Source: Mycoplasmopsis felis ATCC 23391 (lineage in GTDB: Bacteria > Bacillota_I > Bacilli_A > Mycoplasmatales > Metamycoplasmataceae). Taken from it: a stretch of DNA of 35,429 nt. The stretch covers positions 1 to 35,429 of the forward strand of contig NZ_JNKA01000007.1 of NCBI RefSeq assembly GCF_000701865.1. The letters run 5' to 3'. Below, one piece after another: positions 24,991 through 34,570 of the stretch; positions within the stretch are counted from its first letter, which is position 1; each line of letters begins with the position of its first letter. The notes beneath the pieces are model-generated. The model ran no database searches. It had not been told where the DNA came from and saw only the letters and a list, made by a program, of their open reading frames with translations. The translations under genes were made by a program, and so were the position numbers.

Positions 24991-25665
24991 TTACTTTTGC
25001 TTTCTTTTTAAAAGAATATTATGGTTTGTATTTTTATATTTGAATAAATTAAGTAATTCTTCTAAGTTATTTTCATTTATTAATTCTGTTGGTTGGATTT
25101 CTTGTTCATCTATGTTTTTAAAGAAATCTTCTATTTTACTGTATTTTATAAAATGAATATTTGAATTTAAGGTATTTTGTTGAATTTGAATTTCTGTTTC
25201 ATCTGATATAACGAATAAAGAAAAATACAAAATCTCTTTATTCAACTTATTTAATAAATAGTTAACATTATTTTGATTTTCTAAAATAAAATTCTTAATA
25301 ATTTTTTTCTTATGTGGTTTTTTATTATCGTTAAAATAAAATTTCTCTGAAACAGAATCGCCTGTTATTATTCCTGTTAACGATAAGATTTCAACAAAAA
25401 TAATAAAAGATTCTGTTATTAGTAAATTTATATTTTGTATATTCTTCTTTTTGCCTTTAAAATATAGATTTTCTTTAATTAAATATTTTTGGTTTAAAGA
25501 TGTTTTTATTTTAGAAATCACTTCTTCTTTAAATAAGAAATTTTTAGTTAGTTCTTTTTGTTTTATGTGTTTTTTAATTAACAATAAAATTGATGATAAA
25601 CATGTTATACATAAAAATAAAACTATAAAGAAAATAGTTAATATAAAATGATCTTTTTGTGCCAT
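24991..25665 (-). CDS. Membrane-anchored protein with NERD-like domain, 224 aa
   Basis: The start is ATG 25665, with AAGGAT 5 bases upstream; a frame extending to 25713 has no such site. The first 30 residues (after MAQKDHF) form one hydrophobic helix, followed by a basic region. The body contains NINLLITESFIIFVEILSLT-GIITG and YFSLFVISDETEIQI then HFIKYSKIEDFF, which resemble the central strands of NERD (nuclease-related) domains, where an Asp/Glu and Lys in xVIExK are expected. Here only a Glu in FVEILS remains, so nuclease activity is doubtful. The NERD reading is a by-eye match only. It sits between a MIP channel gene and an ECF S-component. Confidence 0.65.
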   Translation of the reverse strand: MAQKDHFILTIFFIVLFLCITCLSSILLLIKKHIKQKELTKNFLFKEEVISKIKTSLNQKYLIKENLYFKGKKKNIQNINLLITESFIIFVEILSLTGIITGDSVSEKFYFNDNKKPHKKKIIKNFILENQNNVNYLLNKLNKEILYFSLFVISDETEIQIQQNTLNSNIHFIKYSKIEDFFKNIDEQEIQPTELINENNLEELLNLFKYKNTNHNILLKRKQK

Positions 25666-25686
25666 ATAATCCTTAATAATAAATAA

Positions 25687-25720
25687 AATAAAATTGAACT
25701 TATTTTTGTTCAATTTTATT
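25687..25720 (-). terminator. Terminator at the end of the MIP channel gene
   Basis: A 13-bp perfect stem (AATAAAATTGAAC/GTTCAATTTTATT) with an 8-base loop contains the stop codon and is followed by TTATTTATT on the minus strand. It probably ends the ldhA-MIP transcript. Confidence 0.65.
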
Positions 25721-26749
25721 TACTGGTTTTGTTTTGCTTAATTTTTCCATATGTTCTGATTTATAGTTTTTATATGAGATAACTTTAATAATAAACGGAT
25801 TGATTCATCTTTGAGTTATTCCTTGAACAAATAAATAAAACACTGGTGCTAAAATACCTCCAAGCATTAATGAAATGGTAGCTGAAACTACTGAGTTGTA
25901 ATATAATTTTGCACCATCAAAATTTGCTTCAGATGAAAACATACCAACTATTTTTTTTATTTGTTCTGTTCCATTTGATAAATCTTCAAATACTAAAAGT
26001 GGTAATTGTTGTGCTAATCCTCTAAATGGATTTATGGCAGCCGAACCACCTAGTATACCCATTCAAACGCTCATTGAAATAATGAACATAATAAATAAAT
26101 CACGATATTTTCCATTTATATTAGGAGAAAAAATCGGAAATAATAAAACCGCTGTCATAACTAATTCTATAAAAAATATTCAAGTAGAACCACTTAATAA
26201 AGCAGATTGAGAGTTCGAAACACCCTGGAAGTCCGGAAAGGCTTTTTTAGCAGCTGTTATTGCATCAAATGGAAGATTTGAAAAATATCCAACATGACTT
26301 TCGTTTGTTAATTTTCCTACTCCGTAAATTATGGCACCAGCTGTTATTGCACCCAATAATTGAATAAAAATTTTATAAACTACATATCATCCTGTTTGAC
26401 TACCATTTAAATATCTAAAGAAACTAACAGTCGGATTTAAATCACAACTTCATCTTAAGAAAATAAATAAAACTAATCCTACAGCTATAAAACCTGCATA
26501 AAATCCAACTATGATGTTATGAATTAAATATTCTTCTATTCTAAATATATGCCCATCTGATACTTTAATTATTGTATTTAAACCTGCTAATAGTAATGAT
26601 AATAATATTGTACCAACATATTCTGAAATACCATGAATTACTCAAGTTTTAACATCTTTTGGTTTTTCAGAATTTATTCTATCTGTTTTTTTTAACTTAA
26701 AAAAACTAAAAATACTTGTTTTTTCTTCATTTATGTTTTGATTAACCAT
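25700..26749 (-). CDS. MIP-family channel (aquaglyceroporin-like)
   Basis: A 349-residue membrane protein of the aquaporin/glycerol-facilitator family. Both half-helix motifs are present: CDLNPTVSFF (NPT in place of NPA, about residue 105) and GGSAAINPFRG (NPF, about 240-243), with Arg directly after, as in the selectivity filter. It is longer than the usual 230-290, with a charged N-terminal region, an extended loop around residues 130-160 (LTNESHVGYFSNLPFDAIT), and a basic C-tail. The ATG overlaps the D-lactate dehydrogenase stop by 8 bases (ATGGTTAA), implying co-expression. Some bacterial MIP channels pass lactic acid; glycerol uptake is the alternative. Confidence 0.88.
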
Positions 26750-27779
26750 TTTTTATTTTTCCATTTTCCATTACAAATAAAGCATGTGTAAAATCTCCAT
26801 TTTGTGCTGCATCTGCATTTTCTAATGTAGTTTTAGCAATTTGTGTTAATGCTAAATCAGTCAAGAAAGCTTGATGCGATGTTATGATTACATTATCCAT
26901 TTCAATTAGTTCTTTTCAATCAGGATCGATTTGTTTTAAATCATCTATTCTTGAAGAAACATCTTCATAAAATCTTCCTTCTTCTCTTTCGAGAACATCA
27001 GTTGCTAAACCACGAATTTTACCTGATTTCAATCCTTTAATAACTGCTTTAATATCTAATATTTCACCTCTTGCTGTATTTATAATAATTACATCTTGTT
27101 TCATCTGAGTAATGGCTGCTTCATTAATTAAATATTTAGTCGAAGCAAATAAAGGAAAATGTATTGATATAAAATCACTTTTGTTTAATAATTCAGTCAA
27201 ACTAACGAATTCTATTCCTAATTGATTTGCTAAGTCAGGGAAATTTTCTTGAGCAAATGAGTCATAAACTAAAACTCTTGCACCTGTTGCTTTTGCAATT
27301 CTAATAAATGTTTGTCCTATTTTTCCTGAGCCTATAACACCGATAACTGAATTACCTATACATTTACCATCTAAGCCATTTAATGAAAAGTTATATTCTT
27401 TTACTCTTTTATTTGCTATTAATAAATTTCTATTTAATAATGATAAACCTGCAAATGCAAATTCACCTATACTTTCAGCTGAATAGTTAAAGATTCTAAA
27501 CACTTGAATTCCTAATTCATTTGCCTTTTTAACATCTATTTTGTTATATCCCATCGATCTTTGGAATCAATATTTGACACCTAATTTAGATAAAACTCCC
27601 AAAATTATTTTGTCTCCATATGTGTTAACAAAACCACAAACAGCATCATAACCTTTTGCTAAATGAGCAGTGCTTAGGTTTAAATTTTCCTTAAAAAATG
27701 TAATTTCATGTCTGTTATTATTGTATTCATTGAAGTATTTAATATCATAATCCTTAGCATCAAAAAACGCTATTTTCAT
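26742..27779 (-). CDS. ldhA: D-lactate dehydrogenase (D-2-hydroxyacid dehydrogenase family)
   Basis: It reduces pyruvate to D-lactate with NADH, recycling NAD+ during fermentation. The 345-residue protein has the family's NAD site GVIGSGKIG (residues 147-155), the INTARGE block with substrate Arg (about 237), a Glu in VLEREEGRFYED (about 266), and the proton-donor His in ITSHQAF (about 302), the form typical of fermentative D-LDH. AAAGGGAG lies before ATG 27779 and TATAAT boxes lie upstream. Two TGA codons are Trp. It overlaps the MIP channel gene by 8 bases. A different 2-hydroxyacid substrate is possible but less likely given the HQAF motif. Confidence 0.92.
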
Positions 27780-27823
27780 TTTTACTCCCTTTATAAATAT
27801 TATATAAATTCAAAAGTGTAAAA

Positions 27824-27829
27824 ATTATA
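27824..27829 (-). promoter_or_regulatory. -10 box of the ldhA-MIP operon
   Basis: Minus-strand TTGTATAATTT lies 45 bases upstream of the ldhA ATG. A second TATAAT at 27799-27804 is closer to the Shine-Dalgarno and is an alternative. Confidence 0.5.
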
Positions 27830-27887
27830 CAACATTTTTTTATTTTTAAAGTTAATAATTAAAGTTATAAATAAACTAAAAAGGTGT

Positions 27888-27893
27888 TATATT
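27888..27893 (+). promoter_or_regulatory. Possible extended -10 of dprA
   Basis: TGTTATATT is a TGN-extended -10 38 bases before the dprA ATG. A second candidate TATAAA at 27919-27924 lies 6 bases before the ATG and would give a leaderless mRNA; there is no Shine-Dalgarno. Confidence 0.35.
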
Positions 27894-27930
27894 TTAGTAA
27901 TAAATAAGTTTTTTTATATATAAATTTTGT

Positions 27931-28668
27931 ATGAAAGATATTATTTTATTACTTAGTTATAAATACAAAGGTAATCAATATGAGATTTATAAAAATCTAA
28001 AAAAAGGAATTAAATTAGACAAAAAACAAATAAAAGAAATAAAAGATGGTTTGAATAAAAAAGATATAAATTTTATTAGTATAATAGATGAAAGTTTTCC
28101 TAAAGAGTTCTATGAAATGAAAGAATGTTTATTTGGTTTTTTTTATAAGGGTAATTATAAACTGATGCAAAATAATTCAAAATTTTACATAATTAATGAA
28201 ATTTGAGATGAATATACTTCTAAAATAATCAAAAATTCTCTGAATCAGCTTGTTCAAAATTCTGTTTTAATAACTAATAATTATAAGAAAACTGAAAATC
28301 AGTTTATTAAATTGTTTAGAACTTTAGGGGGTAAAATAATACATATAGCAAAAGAGGGATTAGATACATTTGATTTTAGTGAAATTAATTTAGAAAACGA
28401 GTTAGTTATAAGTCAATATCCATTAAACACTCATCCAAAAATAGATTTTTTCAAATATTCTAATTATGTTAGTGCTACTTTATCTAAAACTTTAATTTCC
28501 TTTTCGATGAAAAATAATTCAAAAGCTAATCATTTAATTAATTCATTTTTAAATATCGGAAAAGATATATATTGTTTCCCGGGAAATGGAATTGATAATG
28601 AAAATAATAAATTGATAGAATCTGGAGCTAATATGATTTTGGGAGTTTCTAAAGTAATTAATATTTAA
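27931..28668 (+). CDS. dprA: DprA/Smf-like protein, degenerate
   Basis: DprA binds single-stranded DNA and loads RecA during natural transformation. The 245-residue protein keeps the family's C-terminal half: GGKIIHIAKEGLDTF, LENELVISQYPLNTHPK (family LLSE-P-G-P), FLNIGKDIYCFPGNGID and NNKLIESGANMI. The usual N-terminal Rossmann motifs are eroded: GTR/GSR is replaced by IINEIWDEY, and SGxAxGID by ITNNYKKTE. It is shorter than the usual 280-370. The frame is open apart from one TGA (Trp). It stands alone on the plus strand, convergent with rpmA. DNA binding may be altered or lost; the gene could be on the way to loss or repurposed. Confidence 0.75.
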
Positions 28669-28699
28669 CAAAAATCTATTTTCAATTTCATTTTTATAT

Positions 28700-28755
28700 A
28701 AAAAACAAAACAACATTGTGTAAATTATTTTTACTCAGTATTGTTTTGTTTTTTT
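28700..28755. terminator. Bidirectional terminator between dprA and rpmA
   Basis: AAAAACAAAACAA pairs with TTGTTTTGTTTTT with mismatches towards the loop. The A and T runs suit termination from both the plus-strand dprA and the minus-strand rpmA. Confidence 0.65.
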
Positions 28756-28766
28756 TTAGTTTTGAT

Positions 28767-29024
28767 TTAGTTTTTTTCAGGATAAACTGAAACATACTTT
28801 CTATTTTTTTTGTTTTCAAACTTTACATAACCATTAATTTTAGTAAATAATGTATAATCTGTTCCTAGACCAACATTTGTCCCTGGGTGAACTTTTGTTC
28901 CACGTTGTCTATAAATGATTGATCCTGCTTTTGCAAATTGTCCGTCACCTAATTTAATACCTAAACGTTTAGAATGTGAATCACGACCATTTCTGGTAGA
29001 CCCACCAGCTTTTGTTTTTGCCAT
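28767..29024 (-). CDS. rpmA: Ribosomal protein bL27
   Basis: An 85-residue large-subunit protein whose N-terminus reaches towards the peptidyl transferase centre. It starts [20 protein letters not shown] and continues with LGIKLGDGQ and [13 protein letters not shown], all characteristic. Many Firmicutes make L27 with an N-terminal extension removed by the protease Prp, encoded between rplU and rpmA. Here an in-frame TAG lies two codons before the ATG, so no extension is possible, and only 7 bases separate the two genes, so prp is absent. GAAG is a weak ribosome site. Confidence 0.97.
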   Translation of the reverse strand: MAKTKAGGSTRNGRDSHSKRLGIKLGDGQFAKAGSIIYRQRGTKVHPGTNVGLGTDYTLFTKINGYVKFENKKNRKYVSVYPEKN

Positions 29025-29031
29025 CTTCTAA

Positions 29032-29331
29032 TTATCCTTTAATTGACTCGATTTTTACACGTGTATATGGTTGACGGTGTCCTAATTTTCTTTTATGGGT
29101 AGACTTAGCATTGTGACGATACACTACTATTTTTTTTGCCTTACCTTGTTTTTCAATTATACCTGTTACTAAAGCATTTTTTAAATATGGTTGTCCTATT
29201 TTAGAATCTACTAGTAGAACTTTGTCGAAATTAACTTTTGTTCCTACTTCACCTTCCATTTTTTCAATAAAAATAGTTTGACCTTCTCTTACTAAAAGTT
29301 GTTTCCCACCTGTTTCAATTATTGCTAACAT
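29032..29331 (-). CDS. rplU: Ribosomal protein bL21
   Basis: A 99-residue large-subunit protein, complete: MLAIIETGGKQLLVREGQTI at the start and YRHNAKSTHKRKLGHRQPYT towards the end, the 23S rRNA-binding signature. AAGGAG precedes the ATG. It forms a two-gene operon with rpmA, starting from a strong extended -10 and a structured leader that can hide the ribosome site. Confidence 0.97.
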   Translation of the reverse strand: MLAIIETGGKQLLVREGQTIFIEKMEGEVGTKVNFDKVLLVDSKIGQPYLKNALVTGIIEKQGKAKKIVVYRHNAKSTHKRKLGHRQPYTRVKIESIKG

Positions 29332-29417
29332 GCAACTCCTTAATAAAGTGGCTCGTCTTTAAGGTGAGTAAATATACTGCTTAATAAACCTTTTTAGAAC
29401 GGTTACTCAAAGGTAAC
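29332..29417 (-). promoter_or_regulatory. Structured rplU (L21) mRNA leader
   Basis: The roughly 86-base leader begins with the hairpin GTTAC-CTTTGA-GTAAC (29402-29417). It ends with CCTTAAAG/CTTTATTAAGG (29338-29364), a stem with one bulge and an ACGAGCCA loop that covers the rplU AAGGAG. This fits an autoregulated L21 leader, where bound L21 or folding blocks translation. TGAGTAA near the 5' end can also pair with TTTACTCA in the middle, giving an alternative fold. Confidence 0.65.
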
Positions 29418-29423
29418 ATTGTA

Positions 29424-29429
29424 ATTATA
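29424..29429 (-). promoter_or_regulatory. Extended -10 promoter of rplU-rpmA
   Basis: Minus-strand TTTGATATAATTACAA (TGA-TATAAT) matches the rpoB promoter core. The -35 region (TTAGTG) is weak and lies in the end of the small peptide gene. Confidence 0.7.
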
Positions 29430-29448
29430 TCAAAAAAGTTATATTACA

Positions 29449-29691
29449 CTAAAATATAGTTATATTATTTTTTGATGAATTTGAACTCTTTGTTTCGTAA
29501 TTTCATTTATATGTATTTGTCTTGTCTTTAATTTCACCTGATGAAGAAAAAGCTGATTTTAATAACCCTACTATTGATGAAAGACTTGATACAAGTAATG
29601 AAATACCTGAAAGCATAGAAGTAAATGCAAAACCTACATTTGTATTTTTTAAATCTTCTTCTTTTATCTCTTTTAATTCATTTAATTTCAT
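29449..29691 (-). CDS. Small hydrophobic peptide, 80 aa, bacteriocin-like architecture
   Basis: A strong GGAGGT lies 6 bases before ATG 29691. The N-terminus MKLNELKEIKEEDLKNTNVG is short, charged and amphipathic, like the leaders of double-glycine-type peptides. It is followed by a hydrophobic Ser/Gly/Leu helix (about residues 21-46, MLSGISLLVSSLSSIVGLL) and a polar tail SSSGEIKDKTNTYKWNYETK with one TGA-encoded Trp. There is no Sec signal peptide with lipobox. It could be a secreted peptide, a toxin-like or bacteriocin-like peptide, or a small membrane protein. No processing or export gene is beside it. It may be co-transcribed with the YitT-family gene 53 bases upstream. Confidence 0.65.
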
Positions 29692-29744
29692 TTTAGACCT
29701 CCATTAAGTAAATTACTTTTTTAAACAGATAAACTAAAAGTTAA

Positions 29745-31076
29745 CTAATGTTCAACAAATTCTGTATTAAATTTACCTATAACTTTATTTATTGTAGAAA
29801 TAGAAATTCAAATATTAGAATCTATTAGTTTTAAGTCATATAAAATATTTGGAGTTTCTAGCAATAACATTACTGTTTCAATTTTAACTGATTGCTTATT
29901 TGTATAACCCGATTTATATCTTTCTATTCTATAAGAATGTCAATAATTAATTAATTTAAAATATGCTAATATTTTCTGAGGGTCACTACTAATTATTGTT
30001 AAAGAAACTTTTTTATATTTTGGATAAATTAAATCAATAAATAAATTAACTACTAATATATATAAAAATGTGGTTAGTTCTCTCATTCCAAAATATATTT
30101 TAGAATGATTGTGTTTATTTTTTAGTCATTCAAATCTTTCAATTATTTCAGTATCACTATTTAAATTAACACCATTATAACTTGGTGAATTTAATAATTT
30201 GAATTTTTCTTCATTTAATAAAGAAAATGGATTGACTGGTTCTTCATATAAATAGTTTGGCTTAATGAATGAAAATATAAAAAGAAATAAGATTGCTGAA
30301 CAAACACCAATGATAGATAAAATGTGACCAACGCTCTTTTTAGACTTCATAGAGAAATAATATGCAATAATATCAGTTCCACCAGTTGAACCACCGGCTT
30401 TTCAAGATAAAGATATTCCGAATGCTATAAATAATGCACCTACTATTGAATAAATAATATCACTTCAATTTGTATATGGTTTATATGAATCAGTAAATGT
30501 TATAAATTCATTTATTGATTGTGAAATAATCTTAGATGTGAAAAAGAAATTAGTAATTATTTGACATACCATAAAACATAGTGTCAAGATAACAAAACTT
30601 CGCTTTATTCTTCAACCAAATATTAAAAATAATGGTATATTACATGCTAGATAAATTAAAGCAAAATATGGTTTTATAACAGGGAATGAATATTGTAATA
30701 ATGTAGGAATTCCTGTTACTCCTGATGGAATTGTTTCTGCTCTATTCAAAAATACTTGAATGCCTGCATTAAAAATAAATGCTGCTATAAATATTAGTAA
30801 GATCTTTTTTCAATATCTTTTAACTATATTTTTAAGAGATATTGATGCATCCTTATTGTTTAAAAGATGTTTTCCCATCTTATATTTAATTTTTTCACTT
30901 CTTTCTTGAACTGCTAAATTACTTAATTCGTCTTTTGATAATTCATTGTTATTTGATTCTAGATTTAAAGAATTTACTGTTTTACAATAATTTTTATAAC
31001 ACATTAGATTTTTTTGGTCTTTTTTTGTTGACTTCTTTAAATTTAAATCTTCTTTTTTTATTTCTTTAGGTAACAT
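29745..31076 (-). CDS. YitT-family integral membrane protein with DUF2179-type C-terminal domain
   Basis: A 443-residue protein. The first 85 residues are charged and absent from typical family members (about 280-300 residues). Then come roughly five membrane segments with the family patterns NAGIQVFLNRAETIPSGVTG and SFSWKAGGSTGGTDIIAYYF. A soluble C-terminal domain follows (VSLTIISSDPQKILAYFKLI and YKSGYTNKQSVKIETVMLLL). Function in the family is not established. There is no Shine-Dalgarno; a TATAAA lies 9 bases before ATG 31076, and another out-of-frame ATG lies 5 bases upstream. Three or more TGA codons are Trp. Confidence 0.85.
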
Positions 31077-31131
31077 AACATAAATTTTATATTTTTTCTT
31101 GATTTACAAAATTAATAATTTAATTTTAAAA

Positions 31132-31161
31132 AAATAATAGGAATTAAGATTCCTATTATTT
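31132..31161 (-). terminator. Terminator of ileS-lspA
   Basis: A 13-bp perfect stem (AAATAATAGGAAT/ATTCCTATTATTT) with a 4-base loop starts 3 bases after the lspA stop and continues into TTTT on the minus strand. Confidence 0.85.
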
Positions 31162-31164
31162 AGT

Positions 31165-31803
31165 TTATAAAATTGAATTTTGGTATCTTTTTAAATTATT
31201 AACTTTTAGTTTAGGAAAAAATGATGTTCCTATAACACCAAAAATACCTATAAAAATACAGACATCAGCAAAATTAAAAGTACCTAATGTTTTTTTAAAT
31301 AAATATTCTAAAAAAGGAATATAAAAGACATCTTTGACATAACCATTGAAAATAAAACGATCTAGCATATTACCTAAATCACCCGATAATATAAAACCAA
31401 TAAACAATCCTTGTAATAATTGTCTTTTATTAACAAAAAAACCATAAAATAAAATTACAAAAAATAAGATAATGCTAAAAAATTGAATAAGAGTTGTATT
31501 TCTTGTTTTAGCAAAAGTAACTCCACCGTGTCAGATGCTTCTTATTCCTAAAATTTGAAAATCTTTTCAATCAGAAGAATCAGGATAAATAGATTCAACA
31601 GATATATAATGACCATTATTGAGTTTTACTTGCTCTATATTATTTAATGTTTTAATATCACCATGTAAAAATAATAAGTTTTTTGTCAATTGGTCTATCA
31701 TTAATAAAATAAGAAGAGTTATAAATATAGTTATATATATCTGAATAATTTTAATTTTATTAGATTTAATATATTTAAGAGCTCAAATAATTTTTTTATT
31801 CAT
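31165..31803 (-). CDS. lspA: Lipoprotein signal peptidase (signal peptidase II)
   Basis: LspA is a membrane aspartyl protease that cleaves prolipoproteins before the lipid-modified Cys; P37 and P60 in this window are likely substrates. The 212-residue protein has four membrane segments and both catalytic-Asp motifs: GNMLDR (Asp 148) and FNFADV (Asp 180). A loop of about 55 residues (GDIKTLNNIEQVKLNNGHYI and following) sits after the first helix. The ATG overlaps the ileS stop by 8 bases (ATGAATAA). ileS-lspA linkage is common in Gram-positive bacteria. Length slightly above the usual 160-170. Confidence 0.92.
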
Positions 31804-34471
31804 TTGTTTCCAGAGATTGAATTATGTTATAGCAATTTAAACATAATTCTTTTTTAATTTCAATTTCTTCAAAATGATTTCAACATCTTTGACATTTCAT
31901 AGATTTAAAAGGACTTACTTTTAATTCATTACTTGGTGTTATTTTCCCAACCATTAATAATGTTTTTAAATCTAAAGTTTGTATTAATTCATTTTGTTTT
32001 GGTAAAAATAATTCTAGTTCATTAGAACGTTTTACTTCATTATTTTTAATTGAATTTTCTATTAAAATATTAACTTTAGACCTCAAATCAAAGAATTCTT
32101 GATATGATTGTAATATATTAGAATCATATAAAATATCTTTTAATTCAGGTAGTGTTTCTAACATTACTGATTCTTGTTTGTTTTCTAAATTAAAAAATGA
32201 ATATGCTTCTTCAGTTGTTGTAGGAATAATTGGTGTTAATGATACTATTAAGAATTTTGTTATTTCATACATATTTGTTAAAACCATCATTCTTTCTGTA
32301 TCATTTTTTTGACGAACGTATAAAATGTCCTTTGTTATTGATAAATAAAAACTAGATAATTCAACTATGTAATTACTTATATATTTAATTACATTAATAA
32401 ATTTATATTCATCATACGATTTAATAACATTATATTTCAACTCATTTAATTGTTCTTGTATAAATAAGTGAATTCCTGTTCTTTTAAAGTGTGGATTGTA
32501 TTTAAAATCATTTAAATTACCTAATAAAAACTTTAAAGTATTTCTAATCTTTCTGTAAATTTCAGAATTTTGTTCAATAATTTCGTTTGAAATAGAAACA
32601 TCAGAAGTGTATTCTGAATTAGCAACTCACATCCTTAAAATATCTGCACCTTGTTTTTGAATAATTTGTAATGGATCTACAACGTTTCCTTTTGATTTAG
32701 ACATTTTTTCACCTTTTTTATCTACAACAAAACCATGTGAAATTAGGTTTTTATAAGGTGTTTGTTCGGTATAAGCAACTGAATTAATTATTGATGAATT
32801 AAATCACCCTCTATATTGATCACTACCTTCTAAATATAAATCATATGGTGCTTTTGAAACTCCATCAATATCACAAGCTATGCTTGAAACACCAGAATCA
32901 AATCAAACATCCATAATGTCTGTTTCTTTTTTAAATCCTTTTTCTCTATATTTAATAGGTAATAAATCATTTACATCTTTTTCTCATCATATATCAGTTC
33001 CATATTCAGATACTAAATTTATTACATAATCAAATATTTCTTCTTCTATAACAGGATTATTGTCTTTGTCATAAAATACAATAATAGGAACCCCTCAAGA
33101 TCTTTGACGTGATATAGTTCAGTCACTTCTGTTTTGTATCATACTATACAATCTTTTTTTAGGTCATTCAGGATATGTTATTACATTATTTTCTATTTCT
33201 TTTAATATTTTGTCTCTTATTTTATCAATTGAAACAAATCATTGAGGTGTTCCTCTAAAGATAATTGGTTTATGAGTTCTTCAATCATGTGGATATGAAT
33301 GTTTAAATCTTTCGAAATATATTAATTTGTCACCTAGAAATAATGATATTTCTTTGTTAGCATCATCATAAAACATTCCATCAAATTTTGTTTTTGTATT
33401 ATATATATTTCCATTATCTGAAATATGCATAATTTTTTCTAGATTATTTTTTTGGCCTATTAAATAATCATCTTCTCCAAACATAGGTGCAATATGAACT
33501 AAACCGGTTCCTGATTCTGTTGTAACGTGATGTCCTAAAACAACGGGCGCAATAAAATCTAATATAGGTGTTTTATATTTGACTTTATCAACAATTTCTT
33601 TACCATAAAATTTATCTAATATTTCATAATCATTTAAATTAGTTTTGTTTATAAAACTATTTAACAATTCAGAAGCTATAATATAAAATTTATCATTGAT
33701 TTTAATACGTAAATACTCTATTTCTAAACCAACTGCAACTCCTGCATTAGCAATTAGCGTTCAAGGTGTTGTTGTTCATATTAAGAGATGGTCATTTATA
33801 TTTATTTTTTCAAAGTTTGATTCAATAATTTTAAAAGCAACATAGATGGATGGAGAAACTATGTCTTTATATTCTACTTCTGATTCAGCTAATGCACTTT
33901 GGGAACTTGGAGATCAAAAAACAGGTTTTAATCCTTTGTAAACCAAACCATCCATTAACATTTTCTTTAAAACTTTTAATTGATGTACTTCATAGTTTTT
34001 ATCAAGTGTAATGTAATATTTATCAAAATTAGTAAATAATTGAAGTAATTTAAATTGCTCTTTTTGAATTTCAACTTGTTCTTTAGCATACTTTGCTGCT
34101 TTTTTTCTTAATAATAATGGATCTATTTCATCTTTTGAAATATTTAATTCTGTTAACATTTTATGTTCAATTGGTAATCCATGTGTATCTCACCCTAAAA
34201 CAAAAGGTGAATAAAAACCTTTTAATGATTTATATCTAACAATTATATCTTTTAAAATTTTATTTGATGCATGTCCCACATGAATATTTCCATTTGCATA
34301 TGGTGGACCATCATGTAATATAAATTTTTTATTTCCTTTATTTTTTTGAAGTACTTTTTTATATATATTATTAACAGTTCAAAAATCTCTAAATTTAGGT
34401 TCTTTTATAACTAAATTAGCTCTCATTTCATATTCAGTTAATGGCATATTAAGTGTTTTTTTGTAATCCAT
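31796..34471 (-). CDS. ileS: Isoleucyl-tRNA synthetase
   Basis: The 891-residue class I synthetase charges tRNA-Ile. The HIGH motif is GNIHVGH (His 64-His 67 within [12 protein letters not shown]), the KMSKS motif is KMSKS at about 589-593, and the C-terminal zinc-binding domain has CQRCW followed by CLNC. GGAG precedes ATG 34471. The roughly 100-base region to the tRNA operon holds a terminator and no T-box structure, which many Firmicute ileS genes have. Many TGA codons are Trp, so only fragments are seen in the standard code. It forms an operon with lspA. Confidence 0.97.
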
Positions 34472-34516
34472 GTTTTCTCCTTTTTTAATTTTATTATTTA
34501 TTTTGCTTTTAAAAAA

Positions 34517-34570
34517 TAAAATTACTCTATTTTATAAACTATTTATAGCTTACAAAATAGAGTAATTTTA
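34517..34570 (-). terminator. Terminator of the rRNA-tRNA operon
   Basis: A 17-bp perfect stem (TAAAATTACTCTATTTT/AAAATAGAGTAATTTTA) with a 20-base loop lies directly after the tRNA-Phe CCA end and is followed by TTTTTT on the minus strand. Confidence 0.88.

Noticed and set aside
34472-34570. T-box riboswitch upstream of ileS
   Set aside because: The gap is about 100 bases and is mostly the tRNA operon terminator. No T-box sequence or specifier stem is seen.
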